Notes: generated by a model not told the origin, from the sequence alone. A stretch of DNA of 64,000 nucleotides from Solimonas sp. (GCA_030149365.1 JASBRP010000031.1:1-64000), one strand, 5' to 3'; counted from the stretch's first letter, positions 31,148-40,299 are shown. A program made the numbers and translations.

Positions 31148-33454
31148 GTGTCACGCATCCGCAGACTCCTCTCACCGGCGCCGCTGGCCGCCGCGCTTTC
31201 GCTCGCCTTGCAGGCTCCGGCGCTGTCCGCACAGCCGCCCGACGAGACGGCGCTCGACACCATCGTCTTGCCGGAGCAACCCACCCCCACCCCTGCGCCG
31301 CTGGCGGAGCCAAAACCGCAGAAACCCGTCGCCCTGCCCGACGTCGTCGTCACCGGCGAGAAACTCGGCCGCGCCGCCGCGCAGACCGCCTCGTCGGTCA
31401 GCGTCACCAGCGGCCAGAGCCTGGAGGATCACGGCGACGAATCGGTGCAGGACCTGATGCGCCGCATCGGCAATGCCACCGCCACCGACCAGGGCCGCTT
31501 CAGCATCCGCGGCATCTCCAACACCGGCCCCGACGGTATGCAGCTGAACACGCCGGTGGCCACCGTCTACATCGACGGCGTGCCGCTGGACCGGCTCGGC
31601 CTGCAGAGCGGCCTCACCGACACCTACGACATCGAGCAGATCGAGGTCCTGCGCGGCCCCCAGTCCACCTCGCAGGGCCGCAACGCCCTGGCCGGCGCCG
31701 TGGTCGTGCGCAGCCGCGAGCCCGAGTTCCAGTGGGACGCCAACGCCCGCGCACGCATCGGCGACCAGGGCGCGCGCCAGTACTCCTTCGCCGGTGGCGG
31801 CCCGCTGACCGACACCCTCGCCTTCCGCCTGGTCTACGACGACAACGACCAGCAAGGCTCTGTCACCAACATCACGCGCGGCGAAGACGACTGGGCCCAT
31901 AGCGACAACCGCATGCTGCGCGCGCGCCTGCTGTGGAAGCCCGAGGCGCTCGACCGGCTCAGCGTGCTGGCCGGCATCACCGACGTGCGCACCCGTAACG
32001 GCATGCGCGAAGTCGGCTTCGTCCCCGACAGCCTCTACCAGCAGTACCGCGAGAAGCGTGTCGCCACCGCCGACGAGCCGGGCTTCATGGACGTGGACGC
32101 CAGCATTGCCTCGCTGGAACTGCGCTACGCCCTGTCGGAGCGCTTCTCGCTGACTGCCACCACCGCCTTCCTCGACAGCGACAACCATACCCACCGCGAC
32201 GCCGACTACTCGGCCGCCGCCGTCGCCACCGGCGACGCCATCAGCTCCGGCTCCACGCTGACCCAGGAGCTGCGCCTCAACGTCAAGGACTGGCAGGGCT
32301 GGACCGGCGTGGTCGGTGTCTTCGTCGGACGCTTCGACAACCGCTACTACTCGCGCAACACCGGCACGCGCATCCTGCTCAGCGACGTCCTCGGCCTGCC
32401 CTTCAACACCGGCTACGTCGACATCGACTACAACGGTCGCGCCGACCGCGACAATGACAACCTCGCCCTCTTCACCGAATTCGATTACGCCTGGACCGAG
32501 CGCCTGACCGGCACCCTGGGCCTGCGCTACGACCGAGAATCGTCCTGGGCCCGCGCCCCCTTCGAAATCACCCGCGCCGACTATCGCCTGATCCCGGCCA
32601 TGCCGCCGCTGGACGTGCGCCTGCTGGTGGAACAAGCCGGCATCTTCCCTGGCAACGACGGCACGCCGGCCGAAGGCGACTACGACGCCCTGTTGCCCAA
32701 GCTGGGCCTGCGCTACGCCCTGCGCTCCTGGCTGACCGCCTTCGCCACCTACACCGAGGCCTACCGCGCCGGCGGCGCCGAGGTGCTGACCAGCACCGGC
32801 CAGATCACCACCTACGACCCGGAGTACACGCGCAACTACGAGATCGGCCTGCGCGGCGAATGGCCCGAGCAGAAGCTCACCATGGCCCTGAACCTGTTCC
32901 GCATCGACTGGCGCGACCAGCAGGTCATGGTCCGCACCGCCAGCAACAATGACAGCTACACCGCCAACGCCGGGCGCTCGCGCCTGCACGGTGGTGAGCT
33001 GGAGCTGCACTGGCAGCCCCTGCGCGCCTGGCAGCTCGGGCTCAGCCTCGGCGCCTCGCAGAGCGAGTACCTGGAGTTCATCGACCAGAATCTCGGCGAC
33101 TTCGCCGGCAACCGCTTCACCCGCTCACCACGCTACAGCGGCGCCCTGTCCAGCAGCTGGCGCAGCCCCTCGGGCCTGTTCGCCAGCGCCGTGCTGAACC
33201 GCACCGCGTCCCAGTACTCCGAGGTGGATAACAGCGCGGACTCTCTCAACGCCGCCTACACGCTGCTGGACGCGCGCCTGGGCTACGAGTCGGATCACTG
33301 GTCGCTCGTCGCCTACGGCCGCAACCTGCTCGACGAGTTCTACACCACCGACCGCTTCGCCATGCCTGCCGACGCCGGCCGCAGCGAGGCCGGCATCGCG
33401 CGCAGCTACGGCGACGGCCGCCGCTACGGCCTGCAGGTGGAGCTGCGCTTCTGA
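31148..33454 (+). CDS. TonB-dependent outer-membrane receptor, probably iron regulated
   Basis: A 768-residue receptor starting at GTG 31148; a TTG 12 bp earlier is less likely. The signal peptide ends near ALSAQ. A short Pro-rich linker leads to the TonB box DVVVTG, the plug (SIRGISNTGPDGMQ, QIEVLRGPQSTSQGRNALAGAVV) and a barrel ending GLQVELRF. It lacks an STN domain and lacks the long extension seen in the two esterase-linked receptors. A Fur-box-like site is centred about 115 bp upstream. The ligand is unknown; an iron complex is likely from the promoter and neighbourhood. It converges on the HTHP gene with 4 bp between stops. Confidence 0.9.
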   Translation: MSRIRRLLSPAPLAAALSLALQAPALSAQPPDETALDTIVLPEQPTPTPAPLAEPKPQKPVALPDVVVTGEKLGRAAAQTASSVSVTSGQSLEDHGDESVQDLMRRIGNATATDQGRFSIRGISNTGPDGMQLNTPVATVYIDGVPLDRLGLQSGLTDTYDIEQIEVLRGPQSTSQGRNALAGAVVVRSREPEFQWDANARARIGDQGARQYSFAGGGPLTDTLAFRLVYDDNDQQGSVTNITRGEDDWAHSDNRMLRARLLWKPEALDRLSVLAGITDVRTRNGMREVGFVPDSLYQQYREKRVATADEPGFMDVDASIASLELRYALSERFSLTATTAFLDSDNHTHRDADYSAAAVATGDAISSGSTLTQELRLNVKDWQGWTGVVGVFVGRFDNRYYSRNTGTRILLSDVLGLPFNTGYVDIDYNGRADRDNDNLALFTEFDYAWTERLTGTLGLRYDRESSWARAPFEITRADYRLIPAMPPLDVRLLVEQAGIFPGNDGTPAEGDYDALLPKLGLRYALRSWLTAFATYTEAYRAGGAEVLTSTGQITTYDPEYTRNYEIGLRGEWPEQKLTMALNLFRIDWRDQQVMVRTASNNDSYTANAGRSRLHGGELELHWQPLRAWQLGLSLGASQSEYLEFIDQNLGDFAGNRFTRSPRYSGALSSSWRSPSGLFASAVLNRTASQYSEVDNSADSLNAAYTLLDARLGYESDHWSLVAYGRNLLDEFYTTDRFAMPADAGRSEAGIARSYGDGRRYGLQVELRF

Positions 33455-33458
33455 GAGC

Positions 33459-33695
33459 CTAGCTCCGCCAGTAACCGTTGGCCGCCGCGATGGTGGCGAA
33501 CTCCAGCGCCACCACGTGGCCGATCTGGATCAGCGCCGCGGCATCGTTGGCATAGACCTCGCGCAGCCGGCCGCGCACGGCCTCGTCCGGCTGCGTCGCC
33601 TTGATCACCAGGCGCGCCATCTTGATCGCCAGCTGGCGGCCCTCTTCCGGCGTGGCCGTGACCAGGGAGTTGTTCGGTACCAGTGTTGCGTTCAT
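33459..33695 (-). CDS. Hexameric tyrosine-coordinated heme protein (HTHP)
   Basis: A 78-residue protein that matches, from memory, the HTHP family first described from a marine alphaproteobacterium. The shared features are TPEEGRQLAIKMARLVIKATQP, REVYANDAAALI with Tyr48 as the likely heme ligand, and the ending FATIAAANGYWRS. HTHP forms a ring of six chains, each with one Tyr-ligated heme, and has modest peroxidase/catalase activity. It is the last of three overlapping genes (ATGA overlap with the amidotransferase), in a region rich in heme genes and a catalase. A role in heme storage or peroxide removal is inferred. Confidence 0.8.
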   Translation of the reverse strand: MNATLVPNNSLVTATPEEGRQLAIKMARLVIKATQPDEAVRGRLREVYANDAAALIQIGHVVALEFATIAAANGYWRS

Positions 33696-34417
33696 GCCTG
33701 CCCCCGTGACGTTTCCTGTGGCGCCTGCAGCCCATCCAGCCAGGCGCCCATCACCTGGCGGGCGGCACGCTCCAGTGCCTCGCCCTCCACCACCGCCTGG
33801 CCCCGCAGCACTCGCGGGTCGAGCCCCGCCTGCGACAGCTCGCAGGCATGCCCCACCAACCAGCGGTCGATCTGCGCGGGGTCAGCCTCCAGGTGGAACT
33901 GCAGCCCCAACACGTTCGGCCCGCGCGAGAACGCCTGGTTCAAGCCCACCTGCGTGCTGGCCAGGCGCAGCGCCCCATCCGGGATGTCGAACTGGTCGCC
34001 ATGCCAGTGCAGCACCGACGCCCCGCCCAGCGCCGCCAGCGGCGAACGCTCGCCATCCTGCGTCAACGCCAGCGGCGAATAGCCAATCTCCTTGACCCCC
34101 AGCGGATAGACCCTGGCGCCGAGCGCGCGCGCCATCACCTGCGCTCCCAGGCAAATGCCGAGGATCGGGCGGCCGCTGTCCAGGCGCTGGCGCACCAGTT
34201 CCAGCTCCTGCGACAGGAACGGATGGATCGCCTCGTCGTAGGCGCCGATCGGCCCGCCGAGCACCACCAGCAGCTCCGCATCGGCGATGTCCGCCGCCCG
34301 CAGGTCGTCCACGGGCGCCTCGACATAACGGATCGCATAGCCGCGCTCACGCAGCAGCGGCTCCAGCGTTCCCAGGTTTTCGAAATGGATATGACGAACG
34401 GCAACGACGGTACTCAC
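33692..34417 (-). CDS. Class I glutamine amidotransferase (GMP synthase-like)
   Basis: A 241-residue stand-alone glutaminase-type protein. The nucleophile Cys lies in GICLGAQVMARALGARVYP and the catalytic His/Glu in LGLQFHLEADP; the GGPIGAYDE oxyanion strand is also present. Such proteins release ammonia from glutamine or gamma-glutamyl compounds; the partner is not evident. It starts at GTG, overlapping the yggS stop (GTGA), and ends over the HTHP start (ATGA), so all three genes are translationally coupled. Confidence 0.85.
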   Translation of the reverse strand: MSTVVAVRHIHFENLGTLEPLLRERGYAIRYVEAPVDDLRAADIADAELLVVLGGPIGAYDEAIHPFLSQELELVRQRLDSGRPILGICLGAQVMARALGARVYPLGVKEIGYSPLALTQDGERSPLAALGGASVLHWHGDQFDIPDGALRLASTQVGLNQAFSRGPNVLGLQFHLEADPAQIDRWLVGHACELSQAGLDPRVLRGQAVVEGEALERAARQVMGAWLDGLQAPQETSRGQA

Positions 34418-35202
34418 GCCGGGTGCTCCTGGGTGTTCGGCCCCGTGGGCCAGTAATGGCTGTCCGGCAAGGCACGAGATCCGAAGATCGCCTGCCCCAC
34501 GCGCACCACGGTGGCGCCTTCCTCCACCGCGATCTCGTAGTCGCCCGACATGCCCATCGACAATTCCTGCAGCTCCACGCCCGCGGGCGCATCCTGGCGC
34601 AGCCGATCGCGCAGGCCACGCAGCAGGACAAAGCAACCGCGCACTTTCGCCGCATCCGGGGACAGCAGCGCCAAGGTCATGAAGCCGCGCACGCGCAGCG
34701 AATGAAAGGCCGGCAGTTCACGGATGAAGGCCGGCACCGCCGCAGGCTCCAGGCCGTACTTGCTCGCCTCGCCGGAACTGTTCACCTGCACGAACACGTC
34801 CAGCGCCCGCCCCGCGGCCTGCAGCCGCCGGTCCAGCGCCTCCGCCACGCGCAGGCTATCCAGCGCCTGGAACTCGCTGGCAAAGGCAGCCACCTGCCGG
34901 GCCTTGTTGGTCTGCAAATGGCCGATCACCGACCAGCGCAGAGCCGGCAACTCGGCCAGCGCGCTGGACTTGATCTCCGCCTCCTGCACCTTGTTCTCGC
35001 CGAACTCGCGGCAGCCCGCCGCGTACGCCAGGCGGATGCGCTCCAGCTCCACTGTCTTGCTGACCGGCAGCAGGCGCACCTCGGCGGGATCGCGCCCCGC
35101 GCGCCGCGCCGCCGCGTCGATACGCGCACGCACCGCCGCCAGGTTGCGGGACAGCTCGTCCTGCGTCCGCGCGGCGGGATAGGCTTCGTTCAAGGCCGTC
35201 AT
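34414..35202 (-). CDS. yggS: YggS/PROSC-family pyridoxal phosphate homeostasis protein
   Basis: A 262-residue alanine-racemase-fold protein that binds PLP without known catalysis and balances vitamin B6 and amino acid pools. The PLP lysine is in LLPVSKTVE. The family motifs GENKVQEAEIK, WSVIGHLQTNKARQV, VQVNSSGEASKYGL and LSMGMSGDYEIAVEEGATVVRVGQAIFG are all present. The ATG at 35202 with CGGAGC upstream gives the usual length; an ATG at 35220 is possible. It is the first gene of the yggS-amidotransferase-HTHP group. It is unusual here in not being next to pilT or proC. Confidence 0.93.
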   Translation of the reverse strand: MTALNEAYPAARTQDELSRNLAAVRARIDAAARRAGRDPAEVRLLPVSKTVELERIRLAYAAGCREFGENKVQEAEIKSSALAELPALRWSVIGHLQTNKARQVAAFASEFQALDSLRVAEALDRRLQAAGRALDVFVQVNSSGEASKYGLEPAAVPAFIRELPAFHSLRVRGFMTLALLSPDAAKVRGCFVLLRGLRDRLRQDAPAGVELQELSMGMSGDYEIAVEEGATVVRVGQAIFGSRALPDSHYWPTGPNTQEHPA

Positions 35203-35262
35203 CTGCGGCTCCGTGTGCATCGGCAATACGGAACGCCGGCCCTCGCGGGCCGGCATCCGGAT

Positions 35263-36009
35263 TCAGCGGTTGGTCTTGCCCGGCAGGCTCAGGTTGCCCG
35301 AGGCCACCTTGAACACGTCCGCCACGCAGAGCAGCGGCGCATGCACGCTGGCATTCACGCGCAGGCCGGCGGTCACGCCGTCGAAGCTGCCGGCGTTGAC
35401 CACGCCGATGTCGTCGAAGGGCACCTTGACCTCCACCGTCTCGCCGGAGAACGTCGGCGTCCAGTTCGGGCTGTCGATCAGGATCGGCAGGCCCGGCCAG
35501 GTCTTGGGCAGGCGCGGCTTCTGGCCGGCCGGAATGTCCACCACGCCCAGCGCGCCCTTGCCGCAGGCCTCGTTGGGCTTCAGCACCACCCAGTGGCTGT
35601 GCCAGAGGTCGCCATCGTTGTCGAGCTTGCCGTCGCCGTTCTCGTCGTACAGCGGCGTGTCGTCGAAGTCCGGGTGCGCGGTCAGCGCCATCGCCAGGAT
35701 GCCCGAGCCCTTCTCGAAGCCCACCTCGTAGGGATCGATCGAGGTCGGCCAGACATAGGAGAACACCGAGCTGCCGGCCAGCTTGCCGCTGGCGGCCGGG
35801 CGCGTCTTGCCGGCCTTGCCGGACACCGCCATGTGGAAGGTGGCGACATTGCCCTGGGTGCTGATCTTGGCGTGGACGATGTCGAAGTCGGCCTTCACGG
35901 CCTTGTTCGGCTTCACCTGGATGCCGCCCGTGTGCTTGGCGTGGTCATGGGCCTGGGCGCCGGCAGCGAACAGCGCCGCCGCCAGGAACAACGCAGTCTT
36001 CTGGTTCAT
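35263..36009 (-). CDS. Periplasmic protein with a calcium-loop-like motif, function unknown
   Basis: A 248-residue exported protein; the signal peptide ends AQAHDHAKH, leaving a His-rich mature N-terminus. The middle has DENGDGKLDNDGD, which looks like an EF-hand/thrombospondin-type Ca-binding loop, followed by LWHSHWVVL. Two Cys remain, in NEACGKG and LLCVAD. I do not recognise a characterised family. The ATG at 36009 has AGAGG upstream. It lies behind a MarR gene with a four-Cys tail, separated by a strong stem-loop. The histidines suggest metal binding at the N-terminus, but this is inference. Confidence 0.65.
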   Translation of the reverse strand: MNQKTALFLAAALFAAGAQAHDHAKHTGGIQVKPNKAVKADFDIVHAKISTQGNVATFHMAVSGKAGKTRPAASGKLAGSSVFSYVWPTSIDPYEVGFEKGSGILAMALTAHPDFDDTPLYDENGDGKLDNDGDLWHSHWVVLKPNEACGKGALGVVDIPAGQKPRLPKTWPGLPILIDSPNWTPTFSGETVEVKVPFDDIGVVNAGSFDGVTAGLRVNASVHAPLLCVADVFKVASGNLSLPGKTNR

Positions 36010-36055
36010 AATGGGATGCCTCTTGCTTGCTCTGATAGGTGGGTTCTGAGGTATC

Positions 36056-36087
36056 GGGTGGCGTCCGACTGCAATCGGACGCCACCC
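36056..36087. terminator. Strong stem-loop between marR and the periplasmic protein gene
   Basis: A perfect 13-bp stem (GGGTGGCGTCCGA / TCGGACGCCACCC) with loop CTGCAA. On the minus strand no T-run follows; on the plus strand TTTT comes a few bases later. It may be an RNA-stability element or a weak terminator in the marR transcript. Confidence 0.5.
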
Positions 36088-36100
36088 CCTGGTTTTCCGC

Positions 36101-36733
36101 TTACTGCGGAACGGCTTGCCGGAAGCGCCTGGCGTTGGCGGCAACCTGCTGTTTCTTGCCCGGGTCCTGCTCCGCGCAATCCACGCGCAGATCCGCATCC
36201 CCGAACGGTTTCTGGACGAAGCCGCAGAAATGCGGCCGGTCCCTGTCCTGTGTCGCATACGGCTGGAAGAAGCGGCAGCCCAGGCAGGTGCGCGGGCCAG
36301 TCGCCAGGCCCTGCTGCTGCGCCTCGTAGACCATCAGCTGCGTGATGCGCAGCAGCGCACCCAGGTCCTCGGCCTCCAGGCGCTTGAGCAGGCCGGCCAT
36401 GCCGCCCTCCCCGCCCAGCAGTTCCTGCGCCATCTTCCCGCCCTCGACGCTCAGCCGCACGATCGCCGCGCGCCCGTCGGCCGGGTCGGGCAGTCGCTCG
36501 ATCCAGCCCTTGGTCTCCAGCACCTTCAGCGAATCGCTCAGGCTCGCCGCCGAGATGCCCAGGCGCTCCGCCAGCTGCCGCGCGCGCTGCCCGGCCGGCA
36601 CGCCCTCCAGGGCCCGCAATACCGCCGCCTGCGTCGGCGGCAGGTCCTTGCTCCAGGACTGCGCTCGCACCAGCGACGCCAGCTGGTCCAAGCCGGCGGC
36701 CGCCTGTCTGCGCTGATCGTTGCTGGTGCTCAT
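36101..36733 (-). CDS. MarR-family regulator with C-terminal four-cysteine motif
   Basis: A 210-residue regulator. The winged helix-turn-helix spans about residues 35-100 (PPTQAAVLRALEGVPAGQRARQLAERLGISAASLSDSLKVLETKGWIERLPDPADGRAAIVRLS). Beyond the usual dimer helix the protein adds about 60 residues with Cys150, Cys153, Cys170 and Cys186 (CLGC ... HFCGF ... VDCAE), a spacing suited to Zn or an Fe-S cluster. The ATG at 36733 is used. An 11-bp palindrome lies 12 bp upstream. It follows the catalase gene by 43 bp on the same strand, hinting at a redox or metal signal. Confidence 0.82.
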   Translation of the reverse strand: MSTSNDQRRQAAAGLDQLASLVRAQSWSKDLPPTQAAVLRALEGVPAGQRARQLAERLGISAASLSDSLKVLETKGWIERLPDPADGRAAIVRLSVEGGKMAQELLGGEGGMAGLLKRLEAEDLGALLRITQLMVYEAQQQGLATGPRTCLGCRFFQPYATQDRDRPHFCGFVQKPFGDADLRVDCAEQDPGKKQQVAANARRFRQAVPQ

Positions 36734-36744
36734 GCGACATAAGA

Positions 36745-36755
36745 TAGGAGTCCTA
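36745..36755. promoter_or_regulatory. Candidate MarR operator
   Basis: The palindrome TAGGA-G-TCCTA lies between the catalase stop and the MarR start, with flanking TTA/TAA on both sides. Autoregulation by the MarR protein is the likely use. Confidence 0.45.
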
Positions 36756-36776
36756 GTTAAATTCCGCAAGCCCTTT

Positions 36777-38219
36777 TTATTGACTTCCGGCCAGCGCCGC
36801 CAGCGCCCGCGCCACGCCCGCCCCGTAGGCCGGGTCGGCCTTGGTGCAGTTGCCGATATGGCGCGCGTGCACCTCCGGGCTGGCGCCCAGGATCGACCGC
36901 GCCGTGTTCTCGAACAGCGCCTGCTGCTGCGCCGCGCTCATCAGGCGGAACAGGTTGCCCGGCTGCTCGAAGTTGTCCTGGTCCAGGCGGTGGTCCCAAT
37001 GGCCGGCCTCGCCCTGCAGCGGCAGGCGCGGCTCCTGCAGCTCCGGCGAATCCGGCCACTCGCCATACATGTTCGGCGCGTAGGCCAGGCGGCTGCCCTG
37101 GTTGCCGTCCACGCGCATCTGACCGTCGCGGTGGTAGCTGTGGTATGGGCACTTCGGCGCGTTGACCGGGATCTGGTTGAAGTTCACCCCCAGGCGGTAG
37201 CGCTGCGCATCGCCGTAGGAGAACAGGCGCGCCTGCAGCATGCGGTCCGGCGAGAACGACACGCCCGGCACCACATTGGCCGGCGAGAATGCCGCCTGCT
37301 CCACCTCGGCGAAGACATTGTCCGGGTTGCGGTTGAGCTCGAGCACGCCCACCTCGATCAGCGGGAATTCCCCATGCGGCCAGATCTTGGTCAGGTCGAA
37401 GGGATTCTTGCCCCAGGTCCGCGCCTGCTCCTCGCTCATCACCTGGATGAACATCGTCCAGCGCGGGAAGTCGCCGTTCTCGATGGACTCGTAGAGATCG
37501 CGCTGCGAGCTCTCGCGGTCACGCCCCACCAGTTCCTGGGCCTGCGCGTCCGTCAGGTTCTCGATGCCCTGGTGGGTACGGAAGTGGAACTTCACCCAGT
37601 GGCGCTCGTTGGCGGCATTGATGAAACTGAAGGTATGGCTGCCGAAGCCGTGCATGTTCCGGTAGCTGCGCGGCAGACCGCGGTCGCTCATCACGATGGT
37701 GACCTGGTGCAGGGCCTCCGGCATCAGCGTCCAGAAATCCCAGTTGTTCTGCGCGCTGCGCATGCCGGTGCGCGGGTCGCGCTTCACCGCATGGTTCAGG
37801 TCCGGGAAGCGCAGCGGGTCACGCAGGAAGAACACCGGCGTGTTGTTGCCCACGATGTCCCAGTTGCCTTCCTCGGTATAGAACTTCACCGCAAAGCCGC
37901 GGATATCGCGCTCGGCATCGGCCGCGCCGCGCTCGCCGGCCACGGTCGAGAAGCGCAGGAACACATCGGTCTTCTTGCCCACCTGCGACAGCATCCTGGC
38001 GCGGGTGTAGCGGCTCACGTCCTGGGTCACCGTGAAGCTGCCGTAGGCCGCCGATCCCTTGGCGTGCATGCGCCGCTCCGGGATCACCTCGCGGTCGAAA
38101 TGCGCCAGCTTCTCCAGCAGCCAGATGTCCTGCAGCAGCGCCGGGCCACGCGGGCCGGCGGTCTGGGTATTGAAGTTGTCCGCCACCGGGGCGCCGGTGG
38201 CATTGGTGAGCTTGGTCAT
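36777..38219 (-). CDS. katA: Monofunctional heme catalase (small-subunit clade)
   Basis: A 480-residue heme catalase that dismutates hydrogen peroxide. The distal His region is [20 protein letters not shown], the Asn region is [14 protein letters not shown], and the proximal Tyr signature is [14 protein letters not shown]. Length and the short C-terminus fit the small-subunit clade. The ATG at 38219 has AAGGA upstream. An unusually Gln/Arg-rich leader would result from longer in-frame starts and is rejected. Its neighbours are a MarR regulator downstream and a two-component system upstream. About 250 bp of upstream region holds one inverted repeat. Confidence 0.95.
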   Translation of the reverse strand: MTKLTNATGAPVADNFNTQTAGPRGPALLQDIWLLEKLAHFDREVIPERRMHAKGSAAYGSFTVTQDVSRYTRARMLSQVGKKTDVFLRFSTVAGERGAADAERDIRGFAVKFYTEEGNWDIVGNNTPVFFLRDPLRFPDLNHAVKRDPRTGMRSAQNNWDFWTLMPEALHQVTIVMSDRGLPRSYRNMHGFGSHTFSFINAANERHWVKFHFRTHQGIENLTDAQAQELVGRDRESSQRDLYESIENGDFPRWTMFIQVMSEEQARTWGKNPFDLTKIWPHGEFPLIEVGVLELNRNPDNVFAEVEQAAFSPANVVPGVSFSPDRMLQARLFSYGDAQRYRLGVNFNQIPVNAPKCPYHSYHRDGQMRVDGNQGSRLAYAPNMYGEWPDSPELQEPRLPLQGEAGHWDHRLDQDNFEQPGNLFRLMSAAQQQALFENTARSILGASPEVHARHIGNCTKADPAYGAGVARALAALAGSQ

Positions 38220-38357
38220 CGGGGAATCCTTGATCGCAGTGGAATGGTCTTGGCCCGGGCCTCCGGTGGCTCCCTGCGCCCCCGCAGCCCATGCATGCAG
38301 ACTAGGTTTCCCGTCCGCCAGCGTCATTCACATCAAGGTATGTTTCACCCGCGGCCC

Positions 38358-38377
38358 ACCTATACCTGCGCATAGGT
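38358..38377. promoter_or_regulatory. Inverted repeat upstream of the catalase gene
   Basis: ACCTAT-N8-ATAGGT lies about 140 bp upstream of the catalase ATG. The CTAT/ATAG halves recall OxyR sites, but spacing and the missing outer halves make that assignment weak. Nothing else is evident in 38220-38471. Confidence 0.25.
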
Positions 38378-38471
38378 CTCGTCAGGGCTGCTGCGAGGAC
38401 ACAGGGCGTCCGTGCCTGCCGTGGTGCCGGGAATCGACACCTCTCCGCCCCCGCATCGATACGACACCCGG

Positions 38472-39521
38472 CTAGCTGCGCGGCTCCGTCGGCAAGGTGG
38501 AGATCACGCTGAGCCCGCCACCCGCGCGCGGCTCGGCGCGGATGGAGCCGCCGTGCAGCGTCAGCGCGCGCCGGGCGATCGCCAGGCCCAGGCCGGTCCC
38601 GGGGATGCTCTGGCCCGATGCATCCGTCCGGCCGTTTTCCAGCCGGCGGAACGGCTGGAATATCTCCTCGCAGAGTTCCGCCGGCACACTGGGCCCGCGG
38701 TCCATCACCCGCACCTCCAGCACCCCCTCCCGGATGCCGGCCTGAACTTCCACGATCGTCTCCGCCGCCGTGTACTTCACCGCGTTGCGGATGACGTTCT
38801 CGAACGCCCGGTAGATCAGTTCGCCGTTGACGTCGGCCACGAAGCACGCCGCCCCCTGGAGCTGCACGCCGCAATGGCGCGCACGCGCCTCGAAGTCGGC
38901 ATCCTCCACGATGGCCGCCAGCAACTCGATCACATCGACACGCTCGCGGGCCGGGCCGGTGGTCCCCGTTTCCAGCTTGTGCAGCGTCAGCAGTTCCTCC
39001 ACCAGCGCATCGAGGCGCTGTGCCTCGCGCTTGATGCGCTCGATCGCCAGCTCGGCCTGCTGCGGGTCCTGCTGCATCAGGCCGATGGCAGCCTGCAGGC
39101 GCGCCAGCGGCGAGCGCAGCTCGTGCGAGATGTCGTGGAACAGCCGCTGCATGTGCAGCACCGCATCCTGCAGGCGCTGCGCCATGTGGTCGAACTCGCG
39201 GCCCAGGTCCGCGATCTCGTCCTGGCGATTGCCCAGCGCAGGCGCCATGCGCACCTCGAAGCGTGCCTGGGAGGCCTCGCGCAGCGCCTGGCGCAGCTGG
39301 GTCAGCGGCCGCGACAGGTACCAGGCCGCGATCAGCCCCGCGAGCAAGGCGAACAGCAGGCCCAGGCTCAGCGGCACCAGCGGCACCCAGGCCGGCGGCC
39401 GTTCCGACGGCCGGCCGATGCTCAACTGCAGCAACAGGATGCTGCTGATCACGCCCAGCAGCGTGGCCAGGCCAAAGGTCGCGAACAGCTTCCAGAACAG
39501 GCGCCCGAACGGGAGTTTCAT
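38472..39521 (-). CDS. Sensor histidine kinase without a periplasmic domain
   Basis: A 349-residue kinase. Two membrane helices (about residues 12-33 and 44-66) are separated by only about 10 residues, so no periplasmic sensor domain exists. A HAMP region (LSRPLTQLRQALREASQARFEVRMAPALGNRQDEI) follows, then the H-box FHDISHELRSPLARLQ, the N-box ENVIRNAVKYT and the G-boxes DRGPSVP and GTGLGLAIARR. It phosphorylates the response regulator encoded 11 bp upstream. CpxA-like in its catalytic part, it must sense through the membrane or a partner. Its likely target is the divergent RND efflux operon. Confidence 0.93.
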   Translation of the reverse strand: MKLPFGRLFWKLFATFGLATLLGVISSILLLQLSIGRPSERPPAWVPLVPLSLGLLFALLAGLIAAWYLSRPLTQLRQALREASQARFEVRMAPALGNRQDEIADLGREFDHMAQRLQDAVLHMQRLFHDISHELRSPLARLQAAIGLMQQDPQQAELAIERIKREAQRLDALVEELLTLHKLETGTTGPARERVDVIELLAAIVEDADFEARARHCGVQLQGAACFVADVNGELIYRAFENVIRNAVKYTAAETIVEVQAGIREGVLEVRVMDRGPSVPAELCEEIFQPFRRLENGRTDASGQSIPGTGLGLAIARRALTLHGGSIRAEPRAGGGLSVISTLPTEPRS

Positions 39522-39532
39522 GTCAGTGCCGG

Positions 39533-40249
39533 CTAGTCGGTGAGCAACTGGTAACCCATGCCGCGCACACTCTGGATCCAGGGCTGTCCATCGGCACGCT
39601 GGCCGAGCTTCTGGCGGATGCTGCTGATGTGCACGTCGATGCGCCGGTCGAAAGGCGCCAGCGGCCGGCCGAAAGCCTGCCGCGAAATCTCGTCCTTGCT
39701 GATCAGGTGGCCCGAGGCCCGCGCCAGCACCTCCAGCAAGCTGAACTCGGTGCCGGTGAGGTCCAGGGCCCGGCCCTGCCAGGCGGCGCGGCGGCTGCCC
39801 GGCCACAGTTCGAGCGGCCCGGCCTGGATCGTGGCCGGCGCCACCGACGAACTCCCCGGCACGGCCTGGGTACGCCGCAGGATGGCGCGCAGCCGCGCCA
39901 CCAGTTCGCCCGGCGTGCAGGGCTTGGGCACGTAATCGTCCGCCCCCATGTCGAGCCCGACGATGCGGTCGATGTTGTCGCCACGCGCCGTCAGCATCAC
40001 CACAGGCACATGGCTGGACGCGCGGATGCGGCGCAGCGCCTCGATGCCCGACAACCCCGGCATCATCACGTCCAGCACCACGATCGCGAAACGGCCGCTC
40101 AACGCCGCCTGGGCCCCACTGGCGCCGTCGTGAGCCACCTCCACGGCAAAGCCCTCGCCCGCCAGGTACTGGCTGAGCAGCGACGTCAGTTCCGCATCGT
40201 CGTCGACGAGCAGGACCGGCGTGCGGGATGGGGCGGCGGCGGCTTGCAT
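39533..40249 (-). CDS. OmpR/CpxR-family response regulator
   Basis: A 238-residue regulator. The receiver has the acidic pocket (VDDD), the phosphoacceptor Asp60 in VVLDVMMPG, and Lys109 in YVPKP. The C-terminal winged helix ends RRIDVHISSIRQKLGQRADGQPWIQSVRGMGYQL. The ATG at 40249 is used; a TTG 30 bp upstream is unlikely. It is first in the operon with the kinase and divergent from an RND efflux operon, with a CpxR-like direct repeat in between. Confidence 0.94.
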   Translation of the reverse strand: MQAAAAPSRTPVLLVDDDAELTSLLSQYLAGEGFAVEVAHDGASGAQAALSGRFAIVVLDVMMPGLSGIEALRRIRASSHVPVVMLTARGDNIDRIVGLDMGADDYVPKPCTPGELVARLRAILRRTQAVPGSSSVAPATIQAGPLELWPGSRRAAWQGRALDLTGTEFSLLEVLARASGHLISKDEISRQAFGRPLAPFDRRIDVHISSIRQKLGQRADGQPWIQSVRGMGYQLLTD

Positions 40250-40299
40250 GGGCGCAGTATGCGCAGCCCCCACCCCCAAATACAGATTCCGCCGCCGGT

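Noticed and set aside
38358-38377. OxyR site for the catalase gene
   Set aside because: Only one CTAT/ATAG pair with N8 spacing; the four-part OxyR pattern is absent, so I list it only as an inverted repeat.
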